From contig NZ_ACNN01000026.1 of the NCBI RefSeq assembly GCF_000174815.1, positions 1 through 64,000 of the forward strand: 64,000 nt of DNA. The letters run 5' to 3'. This stretch comes from Porphyromonas endodontalis ATCC 35406. Its GTDB lineage: Bacteria; Bacteroidota; Bacteroidia; Bacteroidales; Porphyromonadaceae. Shown in pieces: positions 27,905-36,380 of this stretch. Numbering within the stretch: the stretch's first letter is position 1; the number at the start of each line of letters is the position of its first letter. The notes below the pieces were generated by a model that saw nothing but the letters and a program-made list of their open reading frames with translations, was not told the origin of the DNA and ran no database searches. The position numbers were made by a program, and so were the translations under genes.

Positions 27905-27954
27905 ATAATACTTACACTGTGTACACCATACAGAGATTAATTCTGTATAGGATT

Positions 27955-28410
27955 TTATTCAGAAGCTAGTACCTTTTTTACAACCTCGCCGATGAGCTTT
28001 CCATCCGCTTTTCCTGCTAGTTGCTTGCAGAGTATACCTACTAAGCGACCGCCTTGCTTGGGGTCGGTAATGCCGTTTTCTTGGGCAGCAGCTCGCACTA
28101 TGGGCATGAGTTCTTCCTCGCTTAGTTGTTTGGGAAGATAGCGCTCGAGTACATGGCTTTCCGCAAGTTCGGCTTCTGCAAGCTCGGGACGACCATTTTG
28201 TGTGTAAATTTCGGCGCTGTCGCGTCTTTGCTTTAGTAGTTTTCGGATAATGGCAAGAGCCTTGTCATCCGGCAACTCCCCATTGCTCCCCTTGGCTGTC
28301 TTTGCTTCGAGGAATTCTTTTTTGATCCCGCGTAGAGCCTCTAGGGTTACTTTGTCGCGAGCGAGCATTGCGCTCTTTATGTCTTCACTTATTTGATCAA
28401 ATAGATTCAT
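27955..28410 (-). CDS. YqeY/GatB-like domain protein
   Basis: A 151-residue helical protein of the YqeY family, related to the tail domain of GatB. The N-terminus (DQISEDIKSAMLARDKVTLEALRGIKKEF) and the C-terminal LPKQLSEEELMPIVR and GKLIGEVVKKVL stretches are characteristic. The cellular role is not settled; a link to tRNA-dependent amidation or tRNA binding is suggested by the fold. It sits 50 bp downstream of ftsZ, the usual Bacteroidales arrangement. Confidence 0.9.
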   Translation of the reverse strand: MNLFDQISEDIKSAMLARDKVTLEALRGIKKEFLEAKTAKGSNGELPDDKALAIIRKLLKQRRDSAEIYTQNGRPELAEAELAESHVLERYLPKQLSEEELMPIVRAAAQENGITDPKQGGRLVGILCKQLAGKADGKLIGEVVKKVLASE

Positions 28411-28460
28411 AGAATATTACGGATAAATAGAGTTAGTATAAATAGAGGGACCCCTTTTCC

Positions 28461-30002
28461 TTAGTCGAAGTCGATAACATTGCTTACGAGGGGTTTATCG
28501 TCGATGGTATTGGTACCACTGAAGCCACTCGCTTTGTTTTCTCCTCCTGTCATGTCGGGATTCCTCAGTTTGCGCAGGCTCTCAAGCTCCTCATGATTAC
28601 GGTTGTAGGCAGGAGTCTTGAGTAGGGCATTTATAAACTCATCGTCATCAAGTTCTTCTTCTTTTAGGATAAAGGGAAGATTGAGGTGCCCACGAAGTTT
28701 ACGATTGAAGTTATCAACCGACTGAGTACCCTCGTAGTATTTATTGATGAGTTGCTGTTGATTTTTATGCCGTTGCAGTAGCTCGCTTTTGGCGATAGGA
28801 TCTCCTAGATTGGCACTTTCGATAGTGGCGGAGAGGTCGAATCCCGAAGCCAAAATAGTTACTCGTAGATTTTCTTTGAGAGACTTGTCTTCGTAGAACC
28901 CAGGTATGAGCTTATAGTCTTGCATTCCCGAGGTAAAGTCGTTAAGTGCATCCAACTCTTCTGTCTGGAAGTTGTAGGTTGGATCTTCGTCGTTGTCGGG
29001 GGCATGGGCAATGGCTATCAGCACACGCTTGGCTTGGGTAATGTCATTGTTATTGAGAACGGGAGAGGAGAGAGCATCGTCAATGGCTTTCTTGAGACGA
29101 TCTTCTCCGCTTGCAATACCAGTACTAATGATAGCTACCCCTCCATTATTCAGCGTCTTCTTTACATCATTAAAGTCGAGGTTTATATACCCCGGATTGA
29201 TAATGAGATCGGAAATACTACTGGCTGCCTTAGATACAGCGGTGTCTCCTATGTAGAGAGATTTGGTAAAGGAGTTCTTTTGAGCCGCGTTGTATTGGCG
29301 GAGGCGTTCGTTATTGACAATTAAGATGGAGTCTACTTCCTCTTTAAGTTTTTCTACCGCCTCTAGGGCTTTTATAATCTTGTGTGACCCCTCAAAAGCG
29401 AACGGGATAGTAACGATGGCTACTGTGAGAAGTCCTAGTTCCTTCTTGGCAATATTAGCCACTACGTGGGCAGCTCCGGTACCGGTACCACCTCCCATGC
29501 CTGCTGTGATGAATACCATCTCGGTATTGCCATCGCGGAGGGCTTCTCTAATCTTGTTTGCACTCTCTTGAGCAGCTTGGCGAGCGATCTCGGGCGTATC
29601 ACCGGCACCAAGCCCCCTTGTTACATTCTCTCCGAGTACGATTTTGTGAGGGATCTTATTGTCGTTGAGTTGCTGTACATCGGTGTTTAGGATTAGATAG
29701 CTTACGCCTTCTACTCCTTCTAGATACATGTGCTCGGCTGCATTACCACCACCACCACCGATACCTACGATCTTTATAGGCTTGCGCTCTGCCATCGAAG
29801 TGGTAAGAAGGTCAAACGGAAGTCCCCCCTTTAGCACCTCCTCGTGCTCTTCCATCAAGTCGCGAGAGGCGTTTGCTTGGGCGGGCGCGGGAGTTGGTGT
29901 CTCTGAAGCATTATCTGAGTTTACATCAAACTCAATCGAAAAACCCTCTTCGCTTCTCTTGAGAGGAGTATCATTTATATCCTTATTATCTTCTGGAAAC
30001 AT
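28461..30002 (-). CDS. ftsZ: Cell division GTPase FtsZ
   Basis: Tubulin homologue that forms the Z ring. The 513-residue protein has an N-terminal extension of about 70 residues ahead of the first nucleotide-binding loop GIGGGGGNAAEHM (80-92). The tubulin signature GGGTGTGA is at 170-177 and the T7 loop NLDFNDVK further on. The C-terminal tail (about 420-513) is variable and ends with VSNVIDFD, perhaps the partner-binding peptide. It starts 28 bp after the ftsA stop. Confidence 0.97.
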   Translation of the reverse strand: MFPEDNKDINDTPLKRSEEGFSIEFDVNSDNASETPTPAPAQANASRDLMEEHEEVLKGGLPFDLLTTSMAERKPIKIVGIGGGGGNAAEHMYLEGVEGVSYLILNTDVQQLNDNKIPHKIVLGENVTRGLGAGDTPEIARQAAQESANKIREALRDGNTEMVFITAGMGGGTGTGAAHVVANIAKKELGLLTVAIVTIPFAFEGSHKIIKALEAVEKLKEEVDSILIVNNERLRQYNAAQKNSFTKSLYIGDTAVSKAASSISDLIINPGYINLDFNDVKKTLNNGGVAIISTGIASGEDRLKKAIDDALSSPVLNNNDITQAKRVLIAIAHAPDNDEDPTYNFQTEELDALNDFTSGMQDYKLIPGFYEDKSLKENLRVTILASGFDLSATIESANLGDPIAKSELLQRHKNQQQLINKYYEGTQSVDNFNRKLRGHLNLPFILKEEELDDDEFINALLKTPAYNRNHEELESLRKLRNPDMTGGENKASGFSGTNTIDDKPLVSNVIDFD

Positions 30003-30029
30003 GTTGTTTTCGATTCTAGTGCTTGCTCT

Positions 30030-31484
30030 TTATTCTTTGTCGTCTTCGGGCCGTGCATTGGAAGCCGCATCGAGGATATCTATGAAGACCTTCCCAAAAG
30101 AAAATTTATTTTTCTTCTCTTCTTTCTTAGGCGAAGGATCGGCTTTTCTATTCCTATCGTCTGTCTCGCTCTTGTTTTCTTCTTTCTCTATTGACCTTTC
30201 TACAGAGGAGTTGTCGAAAGATTCGTCTTGTTGCACAGTCTTAGAGGTATCTTTTTCGAGATCCTCTTGCTCTGTAAGTGGCGAGAATACCGTGTTGGCA
30301 ACTTCTAGACACCCCTTTGTGGCGCAATAAATGGCACCTACAATACTTGCATATTGAGAGGGGGTTGCAAAAAACTCATTCGTATTAGGCTCTGCAAAGA
30401 AGAGTTTGTCGTTAACAGAGGTGATCTGTATGGAGTCATTAGTCCCCATATCTTTTAGTAGACGATTGAAGCGGCCAATAAGGCAACCACCCCCTGTGAA
30501 AATATATCCTCCATCGATGCGATTAGCCACTCCGGAGCTCTCTACCAAGGCTTGTACATTGGCGATAATCTCTTTCATGCGGGCTTGTACACAGCGATTG
30601 AGGTCTAAGAGTCTAATTTGTTGAGGCTCTTTGCCGATAAAAGAGGGGATTTCCACAAAATAATCTCCGTCTTTCATTTCGCTTACTGTGCTAAGTTGGC
30701 TGCACTTGATCTCCTCAGCATCCTCTCGTAGGATATGCAACGTAGAGAGGTCGCTGGTTACGGCATTCCCTCCTACGGGGTAAACGCGCAACAACTCTAG
30801 AGCATCTTCTTTGTAGACAGATACTGTAGTACAATCTGCCCCGATGTTTACAAGAGCACATCCCATTTGCCGAATTCCAGGGCTCAAAATTACCTGGGCT
30901 TCGCAGATGGGAGCTGCCAAGATACCGGCGAGTTTTAGACGCAATCTCTTTTCTACCAAGTCGGTGATGAGGCGAACATAGGTCTTGCGTACGAGCAGCA
31001 ATGTGTAATAGGCACGTACTTCTCGGCACAACATTCCCACAATGGAGTTTTCTCTTCGCCCATTCACATAGTAGTAGGGTGGGAGTACAGAGAGTATTTC
31101 GTATCCATCAAATTGCTCTTTTAGCACCTCCTCTTCCAGCTCTTTCACATGCTCTTCCGTGGCGAGTATTCCATCACCATCATAGCTGTGAGAGACGATA
31201 TGTCGTAGAGAATGAAGAGAACGACAATCTATCGAAATGTACACTTGTGATATGCTATAGCCACTTCCTTCTAGCTCTCGGTCGAAGTCTTTGATGATCT
31301 CTTTGGCTATCGCGCTTGCTGCATCTATGTTGTAGATCGTCCCATGTACGATACTTCCTTTACTCTCCACCCGACGCGAAGCCATAGGCACAACGCGCCC
31401 TAGAGCATCTTTGTAGGCAAGTAGCCCGCTGAGATGAGAGCTACCTGGCTCAAGGGCAACATACACTAACTTGTTTGTGTCCAT
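30030..31484 (-). CDS. ftsA: Cell division protein FtsA
   Basis: Actin-like protein that tethers FtsZ to the membrane. The 484-residue protein has actin-type phosphate and adenosine loops (VNIGADCTTVSVYKEDALE around 220-240; YIFTGGGCLIGRF around 335) and the 1C subdomain near the N-terminus. The last 90 residues are charged and low complexity (KKEEKKNKFSFGK), followed by a short segment that could be the amphipathic membrane-targeting helix. It is the first gene of the division cluster here, behind a TACTTTTG promoter box. ftsQ, which normally precedes it, is instead 7.5 kb downstream. Confidence 0.95.
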   Translation of the reverse strand: MDTNKLVYVALEPGSSHLSGLLAYKDALGRVVPMASRRVESKGSIVHGTIYNIDAASAIAKEIIKDFDRELEGSGYSISQVYISIDCRSLHSLRHIVSHSYDGDGILATEEHVKELEEEVLKEQFDGYEILSVLPPYYYVNGRRENSIVGMLCREVRAYYTLLLVRKTYVRLITDLVEKRLRLKLAGILAAPICEAQVILSPGIRQMGCALVNIGADCTTVSVYKEDALELLRVYPVGGNAVTSDLSTLHILREDAEEIKCSQLSTVSEMKDGDYFVEIPSFIGKEPQQIRLLDLNRCVQARMKEIIANVQALVESSGVANRIDGGYIFTGGGCLIGRFNRLLKDMGTNDSIQITSVNDKLFFAEPNTNEFFATPSQYASIVGAIYCATKGCLEVANTVFSPLTEQEDLEKDTSKTVQQDESFDNSSVERSIEKEENKSETDDRNRKADPSPKKEEKKNKFSFGKVFIDILDAASNARPEDDKE

Positions 31485-31547
31485 ATTCCAACGACTGATA
31501 TTATTACAAACTCCTTTCCTAAAGTATTACAACGGAATTATTCCCTA

Positions 31548-31555
31548 CAAAAGTA
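31548..31555 (-). promoter_or_regulatory. Candidate ftsA operon promoter -7 box (TACTTTTG)
   Basis: Perfect TAnnTTTG match on the minus strand, 64 bp upstream of the ftsA ATG. No clear -33 element is seen; instead an inverted repeat lies just upstream (31575-31616). Confidence 0.5.
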
Positions 31556-31574
31556 ACTATAATAGATGACTTAT

Positions 31575-31616
31575 ACCCCTATATGCTACCGAATTAATTG
31601 GAACGGATATAGGGGT
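31575..31616. repeat. Perfect 10-bp inverted repeat upstream of ftsA promoter
   Basis: ACCCCTATAT at 31575-31584 and ATATAGGGGT at 31607-31616 pair perfectly around a 22-nt spacer. No T-run follows on either strand, so an operator or RNA-processing structure is as likely as a terminator. It starts 19 bp upstream of the ftsA -7 box. Confidence 0.5.
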
Positions 31617-31749
31617 TGTGAAGATGATGTATAACAGAGGTTGAAAGGAACTGCCTGTTGAGGGATTGAATGGTTATTTATTTCCCCTCATAGCGAAGGA
31701 GGAGAAGCCCTCTCGAATCCAGCTAGCCCCTTTTGGAGGCGTGGGGATG

Positions 31750-31855
31750 TCCCGAAAAAATCTTGCCTAATTTTCTGCCGACAACTGAGTGAAACTTTTT
31801 GTAATCTTAGGCAAGACAAAAATATTTACAGGGCAGAATTCAGAAAAATCTAGGC
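31750..31855. repeat. Intergenic GGCAAGA/GGGCAGAA element, copy upstream of ftsA
   Basis: CTTGCCTAA (31762-31770) and TTAGGCAAG (31807-31815) form a perfect 9-bp stem; on the minus strand it is followed by ATTTTTTC. A further GGGCAGAATTC and CAGAAAAATC lie at about 31832-31853. The words recur in other long intergenic regions of this window. Confidence 0.45.
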
Positions 31856-31944
31856 TGTGACATTACGACGATTTTACCCAATTCGTGATCGAAATGTTTG
31901 AGGGTGGATGTTTTGTGCTAGCGCTTTGTTTATAACAAAGAAGA

Positions 31945-31989
31945 GCAGCTTGGGAAGAGAGAGCTCGTAACTCTCAATTCCCAAACTGC
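31945..31989 (-). terminator. Terminator after SDR gene
   Basis: A long hairpin with outer pairing GCAG/CTGC, then TTGGGAA/TTCCCAA and inner GAGAG/CTCTC. On the minus strand the trailing sequence is TCTTCTTTGTT. It is about 70 bp after the SDR stop. Confidence 0.6.
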
Positions 31990-32059
31990 CCTTCAATATA
32001 GGATTAAATCTTCCGTGATGTGTAGTACAGAGGAATAAAAAGAAAATGTTCGCAGGGGG

Positions 32060-32830
32060 TTATTTGCGGTAGAAGTCTCGACTAGAGCCCTGAGCCTTAG
32101 GGAGAACCAGCATGTCTGCCAAGCAAACGTTGTCAGGTAAGCGGAGGGCGGCTTCGATACAAGAAGCTATATCATCGCCAGTGAGGGGTGTATATCCCTC
32201 ATAAACTTTCTCAGCACGAGCCGTATCATCATGGAAGCGAACGAGTGAAAACTCCGTTTCTACAGCTCCTGGAGCTATCTGGGTTACCTTTATACCATAC
32301 TTGTGCATGTCAATTCTCATCCCCTTGGAGAGTGCATCCACAGCATGTTTGGTAGCGCAGTATACGTTGCCGGAGGGGTAAACTTCACGCCCTGCGATAG
32401 AACCAATATTAAAGATATGCCCACGTCCCCGAGCGATCATCCTGGGAGAAACTACTTTAGTTACATAGAGTAGCCCCTTGATGTTGGTATCAATCATTCG
32501 CTCCCAATCATCTACCAAGCCGTCTTGCAGAGGCTCCATCCCAGCGGCTAATCCGGCATTATTTACAAGCACTTCAATATCAGTCCACTCCGAGGGGAGA
32601 GTGCCTAAATGCTTCTGAACCTCCTCAAAGGAGCGTACATCAAAAACTAAAGGCAATGTGTGGCTTTTTGTTTCTTTTTCTATCTCCTGACTCAAGGCAA
32701 CAAGACGTTCGCTACGACGCCCCGTAATGATAACATTGTATCCCATGTGTCCCAGCCTCAATGCTGTAGCACGACCGATACCTGATGTAGCCCCTGTTAC
32801 GAGAGCAATCGGATGTGATTTTTTTGCCAT
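32060..32830 (-). CDS. Short-chain dehydrogenase/reductase (YdfG-like)
   Basis: A 256-residue NAD(P)-dependent oxidoreductase with a Rossmann fold. Seen: the cofactor loop TGATSGIG (12-19), an ITGRRSER stretch whose Arg residues suggest NADP preference, NNAG (90-93), and the catalytic Ser144, Tyr157 and Lys161 (YCATK). The overall sequence resembles the YdfG group, which oxidises serine and 3-hydroxy acids, but the substrate cannot be set from sequence. It starts 38 bp after the ROK sugar kinase gene, probably in the same transcript, and is followed by a terminator. Confidence 0.92.
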   Translation of the reverse strand: MAKKSHPIALVTGATSGIGRATALRLGHMGYNVIITGRRSERLVALSQEIEKETKSHTLPLVFDVRSFEEVQKHLGTLPSEWTDIEVLVNNAGLAAGMEPLQDGLVDDWERMIDTNIKGLLYVTKVVSPRMIARGRGHIFNIGSIAGREVYPSGNVYCATKHAVDALSKGMRIDMHKYGIKVTQIAPGAVETEFSLVRFHDDTARAEKVYEGYTPLTGDDIASCIEAALRLPDNVCLADMLVLPKAQGSSRDFYRK

Positions 32831-32868
32831 AGTAGTTCGATATCTAATTTGAAAAGGATATAATATTA

Positions 32869-33864
32869 TTACGAAGCCATTGCGCCTTTACTTTGTCCAC
32901 TAGCGTGGAGGGCTGCCTCTACTCCTACAGCTGCAGCGCCTAATATGGCGGCATCATCGGTAGGAAGTTCAGAGAGAAGCAATTGGGGTGTTTGGTAAAC
33001 GCAGAGAAGATTTTTGTTAAGAGCTTTCCGGATGGGCTGCAGCAATCGCTCCCCGGCTGCCGTAACTCCTCCGAAGAGAATAATCGCTTCCGGACTCGAA
33101 AAGGTCATGAAATCTGCCAAACTTTCGCCCAATATCTCCCCTGTCATCTCAAATACTTTTTGAGCAATCGGATCCCCGGCTTCGGCGGCATCATAGACAG
33201 CCTTACTTGTGATTTCTTCCTCTTTGACGTGGCGCAAGGGGCTGTCTTCTGTACTTTCTTGGAGCAATTCTATCGCAGTGCGTGCCATACCGCGTGCCGA
33301 ACAGTAGGTCTCTAAACATCCACAACGTCCGCAACCACAGGGGCGACCCCCACGGCGAATTATAAAATGTCCCAGTTCTCCGGCTAGTCCATCATGACCA
33401 AATATAAGCTCTCCATTGGCTACAATACCACTCCCAACACCAGTACCCAAGGTAATGATAATGAAGTCGCGCATGCCGCGTGCCGCTCCGTAGGTGCGTT
33501 CTCCAATGGCGGCAGCTTTGGCATCGTTTATAAGGGCGACGGGTAGATGTGTTCGCTCTTGGAGCAGCCGGACGATGGGAAAAGGCTCTTTCCATGGGAG
33601 GTTAGAGGCAAAGGCTATGGTACCATTTCCATGGTTACCATTGGGAGCACCAATCCCAATTCCATCAATCTTGCCGGCAAGATTATATTGCTGGGTAAGC
33701 GCGTAAATATACCTCTCTATTTTATCTGTAAAACAAGTGAAATTGGCACCACAAGAACGTGTCGGGAATTTTTCTCGAGCAAGAATAGTGCCATTAGTCG
33801 CCACTACACCTACCACAGTATTGGTTCCTCCAATATCTATGCCTATAGTATATGTTGTTTCCAT
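32869..33864 (-). CDS. ROK-family sugar kinase (glucokinase-like)
   Basis: A 331-residue ROK kinase without a DNA-binding domain. The ATP-binding loop DIGGTN (10-15), catalytic-region IND followed by AAAIGE, sugar-binding GELGHF, and the zinc motif CGCGRCGCLETYCS are all present, so it should be an active hexokinase-type enzyme such as glucokinase. I chose the ATG at 33864 (METTYTIGIDIGG), which has AAAGG upstream; a TTG at 33891 would run into the promoter. The downstream SDR may act in related metabolism (weak inference). Confidence 0.92.
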   Translation of the reverse strand: METTYTIGIDIGGTNTVVGVVATNGTILAREKFPTRSCGANFTCFTDKIERYIYALTQQYNLAGKIDGIGIGAPNGNHGNGTIAFASNLPWKEPFPIVRLLQERTHLPVALINDAKAAAIGERTYGAARGMRDFIIITLGTGVGSGIVANGELIFGHDGLAGELGHFIIRRGGRPCGCGRCGCLETYCSARGMARTAIELLQESTEDSPLRHVKEEEITSKAVYDAAEAGDPIAQKVFEMTGEILGESLADFMTFSSPEAIILFGGVTAAGERLLQPIRKALNKNLLCVYQTPQLLLSELPTDDAAILGAAAVGVEAALHASGQSKGAMAS

Positions 33865-33888
33865 ATAATAACCTTTACTCTTTATATG

Positions 33889-33896
33889 CAAAGGTA
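33889..33896 (-). promoter_or_regulatory. Candidate ROK kinase promoter -7 box (TACCTTTG)
   Basis: Perfect TAnnTTTG match on the minus strand, 25 bp upstream of the chosen ATG. Confidence 0.5.
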
Positions 33897-34001
33897 TTAA
33901 AAATATTATGGTAGGTGTATGTTAGTTGCAATATAAGAGAGCAAATTGGCAACTTCAAGTGTGCAAACTTGTGCTTTCTAGTGCTGTTTTGTTTTTCTTG
34001 G

Positions 34002-34385
34002 CTAGTATTTCTTTCGTACTGTTGCCCTAAAGGCATCTTTATAATACTCTATATCAAAGGATTGATCAAAGGGATGGAAAACGGCTGTGAGCACATCAAA
34101 CCGTATGGGTAGGGTAATGCCCTTTAGACGGATGTAGGCGTTTGTAAGGGATATTATGTTGGCTTGCTTACGCCTAGTAACTGCCGATAATGGAGAAACA
34201 GAATAATCTTCGTTCCGTGTTTTGACCTCAATAACAATGAGTTCTCTCTCGTCTGTGGCAAAAATATCCACCTCCTTCTTGCCATCAATAGACCAATTCG
34301 TATCGAGTATTTTGTACTTCAATTGTTCTAGATAGCGGTAGGCAGCTCGTTCGCCCAATACGCCAAGGTCATTGTGTTGTGCCAT
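34002..34385 (-). CDS. YraN-family (UPF0102) putative nuclease
   Basis: A 127-residue protein of the YraN family, which has a restriction-endonuclease-like fold. The characteristic core is GERAAYRYLE (11-20), EVDIFATDERELIVIEVKTR (about 38-57; the D...E-x-K pattern of the nuclease site) and the following VTRRKQANI. Its role is undefined in most bacteria, though DNA processing is proposed for the family. It lies 8 bp downstream of the glsB-like gene. Confidence 0.92.
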   Translation of the reverse strand: MAQHNDLGVLGERAAYRYLEQLKYKILDTNWSIDGKKEVDIFATDERELIVIEVKTRNEDYSVSPLSAVTRRKQANIISLTNAYIRLKGITLPIRFDVLTAVFHPFDQSFDIEYYKDAFRATVRKKY

Positions 34386-34393
34386 CTATTGCT

Positions 34394-35338
34394 CTAGCTC
34401 GCGGGGTGAGACATTTTCTGAAACGTATTGATGTGTCGCTCTTTTTTCTCTTCTAAAATTTGATCTATACGGATCAGAATCCCTGTCTCTTCCACCTCAC
34501 TAAACTCGTAATTAATCGCTGTGCCGAGGAAGAGGAGTTGGGGTGAAAGGGATATATAGGCACTGAAGAGAGGTGGAATGCTGATGCCTGTTTTGCGAAC
34601 CTCGCGCTTGAGTGCTAGATAATCGGCACTGAGAGTCCCTGCTGAAAATAGCCGATTCATCTCCTCCGGATCAACATCAATGGTTAGAGGTTGCTTGGGA
34701 GTAACGAGGTGTCGATCGTCGTGGAAATGGCGTTGCATAAAGTGCAAAATGAGGTTGCGACAACGACGATTGTAATTGGCATACATGGTTACCTTTCCAA
34801 AGAAGTACTGAATCTCAGGATTGAGTACCGTGAGTGCTCCCAAGCCATCCCATAGGTTGTCTAATGCAAAGATGGAGAGGTGGTGAAAGCGGGTAGACTG
34901 GAAGTCGGGAGAAACAAACGAGCGTCCCAATTCTATTGTATAGGGAAGAATATCTCGTACGAACTCATCGCTGTAGTCAAACATATGAGAAGTGGCAAGT
35001 ATATCGGTACCTTTCGGATGTTTTACCACGTCGGAACCTAAAATATAGCGATAGCCCCCTACAATCACTTGAGCCTCGGGGTTCCAAACTACGAGTTGTT
35101 TATAGCCCAATGGATCAAGGTCATACTCATCAATATCACACGCAAGACCACTCCCTCCGCCGCCGGCACGGAAAGCCTCTTCCCTCAGTCGTCCAACCTC
35201 TCGCATGGTGTGTGGGGCCTCGTGTGCTGAGAAAGTGTAAATGTTATTGCGTCCTTTATTTGTGGGGCGAAGCAACTTGTCGGGGGTAAGTTCCTCCATG
35301 ATAAGTTCCGGAGCAATAGGGGCTATAATGGGTTGCAT
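34394..35338 (-). CDS. glsB: Hemolysin-like GNAT acyltransferase (GlsB-type N-acyltransferase)
   Basis: A 314-residue acyltransferase of the OlsB/hemolysin-like GNAT group. The pattern LREEAFRAGGGGSG ... DIDEYD ... VVWN ... IVGGYRYI followed by IELGRSFV and FQ is typical of enzymes that N-acylate an amino acid with a 3-hydroxy fatty acid. In Bacteroides thetaiotaomicron the homologue GlsB forms monoacyl glycine lipid, and the adjacent GlsA adds the second acyl chain. Here the PlsC-like gene lies immediately upstream, matching that pair, so I infer glycine (or serine-glycine) lipid synthesis. The amino acid used is not readable from sequence. Confidence 0.8.
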   Translation of the reverse strand: MQPIIAPIAPELIMEELTPDKLLRPTNKGRNNIYTFSAHEAPHTMREVGRLREEAFRAGGGGSGLACDIDEYDLDPLGYKQLVVWNPEAQVIVGGYRYILGSDVVKHPKGTDILATSHMFDYSDEFVRDILPYTIELGRSFVSPDFQSTRFHHLSIFALDNLWDGLGALTVLNPEIQYFFGKVTMYANYNRRCRNLILHFMQRHFHDDRHLVTPKQPLTIDVDPEEMNRLFSAGTLSADYLALKREVRKTGISIPPLFSAYISLSPQLLFLGTAINYEFSEVEETGILIRIDQILEEKKERHINTFQKMSHPAS

Positions 35339-35370
35339 AGATTATTGCAATAAAATGATTGAGGTGAATA

Positions 35371-36213
35371 CTAGAGGGACGATGGCGCACTCTCTTGCGG
35401 AAGACGATATACACGTTCACGAATGGCAAGAGCAATATCTGCCGGGCGTTTCCCCATAGAGGGAAGCTCTTGATAGGGGATAGGTTCTCCTACCCAAACC
35501 CGGAATGACGAGCCTTGGGCACGAAACATCTCATCGGGGAGCAATGCAGTACCGATGTTGAATTTGAGTCCGAGGTTTCTGCGCACTCGCTCTATCCTAT
35601 AAAAGCGTTTACTATTATAACCTTCGAAAAAGAGGGGTACAATGGGACGATGGAACTCCTCGGCATGACGTACAAAGCTCTTTTGCCATGTGAGATCTTG
35701 GATGCGGCCGTCAAAGTGGCGGGAGCAAAGGCCTGCAGGGAAGGTGATCACCGGTAGGTCACCCGCTAGAGCGGCATTCATTCTTTCAATAGAGCTACGG
35801 CTCTGGGAGCCATACTTATTGACGGGGAGAAAAATAGACTCTAGAGGTTTGAGATTTCCTAGGAGGTCGTTGACAATGTAGCGAATGTCTGATTGATAGT
35901 GTCCTGCGAGCATGTGAGTAAGACAGATGCCATCTAGCCCTCCTAGAGGGTGATTGGAGACGAAAAGAGCACGTTTGTCTTGTGGCAAACGCTCCTCATG
36001 AACAAAACCCAGAGAAAGCCGAAAAATCTCCACTAGCTTATCCATAAAGGCAACGCCTTGTAGGTGCCCGTGGTCTCGCAGTATCTCATTGATTTCTCGT
36101 TGATGGATAAGTCTCTCTACCAAACGCACAACAAAGTGCGGAACGCTTCGCCCCCACTTTGCCGATATGATGGCACCGATATCTATTTGTTGTGGAGTGA
36201 TACTCCCTTCCAT
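35371..36213 (-). CDS. glsA: PlsC-like acyltransferase (GlsA-type O-acyltransferase)
   Basis: A 280-residue membrane-associated acyltransferase. The catalytic block reads NHPLGGLDG (about 99-107), a His-x5-Asp form of the HX4D motif, and a second block FPAGLCSR (about 169-176) corresponds to the acceptor-binding motif. In Bacteroides the equivalent GlsA O-acylates the product of GlsB to complete glycine lipid. The gene is first in a glsA-glsB-yraN unit, 32 bp ahead of glsB, behind a TACTTTTG promoter box. A plain phospholipid acyltransferase is the alternative. Confidence 0.8.
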   Translation of the reverse strand: MEGSITPQQIDIGAIISAKWGRSVPHFVVRLVERLIHQREINEILRDHGHLQGVAFMDKLVEIFRLSLGFVHEERLPQDKRALFVSNHPLGGLDGICLTHMLAGHYQSDIRYIVNDLLGNLKPLESIFLPVNKYGSQSRSSIERMNAALAGDLPVITFPAGLCSRHFDGRIQDLTWQKSFVRHAEEFHRPIVPLFFEGYNSKRFYRIERVRRNLGLKFNIGTALLPDEMFRAQGSSFRVWVGEPIPYQELPSMGKRPADIALAIRERVYRLPQESAPSSL

Positions 36214-36307
36214 ACGTTCTTTTTATAAGTGATGTCATACCCAGCCTCGTAAAGGATGTGGATACAACTTTCCTTTCTTTATCTATGTTGTGTGGTGTTG
36301 CTTATTA

Positions 36308-36315
36308 CAAAAGTA
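36308..36315 (-). promoter_or_regulatory. Candidate glsA promoter -7 box (TACTTTTG)
   Basis: Perfect TAnnTTTG match on the minus strand, 95 bp upstream of the glsA-like ATG. No clear -33 element. Confidence 0.45.
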
Positions 36316-36350
36316 GTAATATATCGTTGTATGAATGTCGTCTTTAGTAA

Positions 36351-36380
36351 AGTTGCACGTTTTAGTCGCATCGTGCAACT
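36351..36380. repeat. Perfect 9-bp inverted repeat in divergent intergenic region
   Basis: AGTTGCACG (36351-36359) and CGTGCAACT (36372-36380) around a 12-nt spacer, no T-run. It is about 36 bp upstream of the glsA -7 box and could be an operator serving the glsA unit. Confidence 0.5.

Larger units (their letters stand above)
31485..32059. other. 575-bp intergenic region upstream of ftsA
   Basis: Holds the terminator of the SDR gene (31945-31989), a small CTTTGTT/AACAAAG hairpin (31924-31940), a GGCAAGA/GGGCAGAA-type inverted-repeat element (about 31750-31855), the 10-bp inverted repeat and the ftsA promoter. No convincing gene is seen. Confidence 0.6.

Noticed and set aside
29728-30330. A 200-codon plus-strand frame across the ftsA-ftsZ junction
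   Set aside because: It covers the 3' end of ftsA and the 5' end of ftsZ in antisense. Its Ser/Leu-rich composition reflects the complement of charged low-complexity codons.
31800-31900. Riboswitch upstream of ftsA
   Set aside because: No known aptamer core could be recognised and the distance to ftsA is over 300 bp beyond a separate promoter box.
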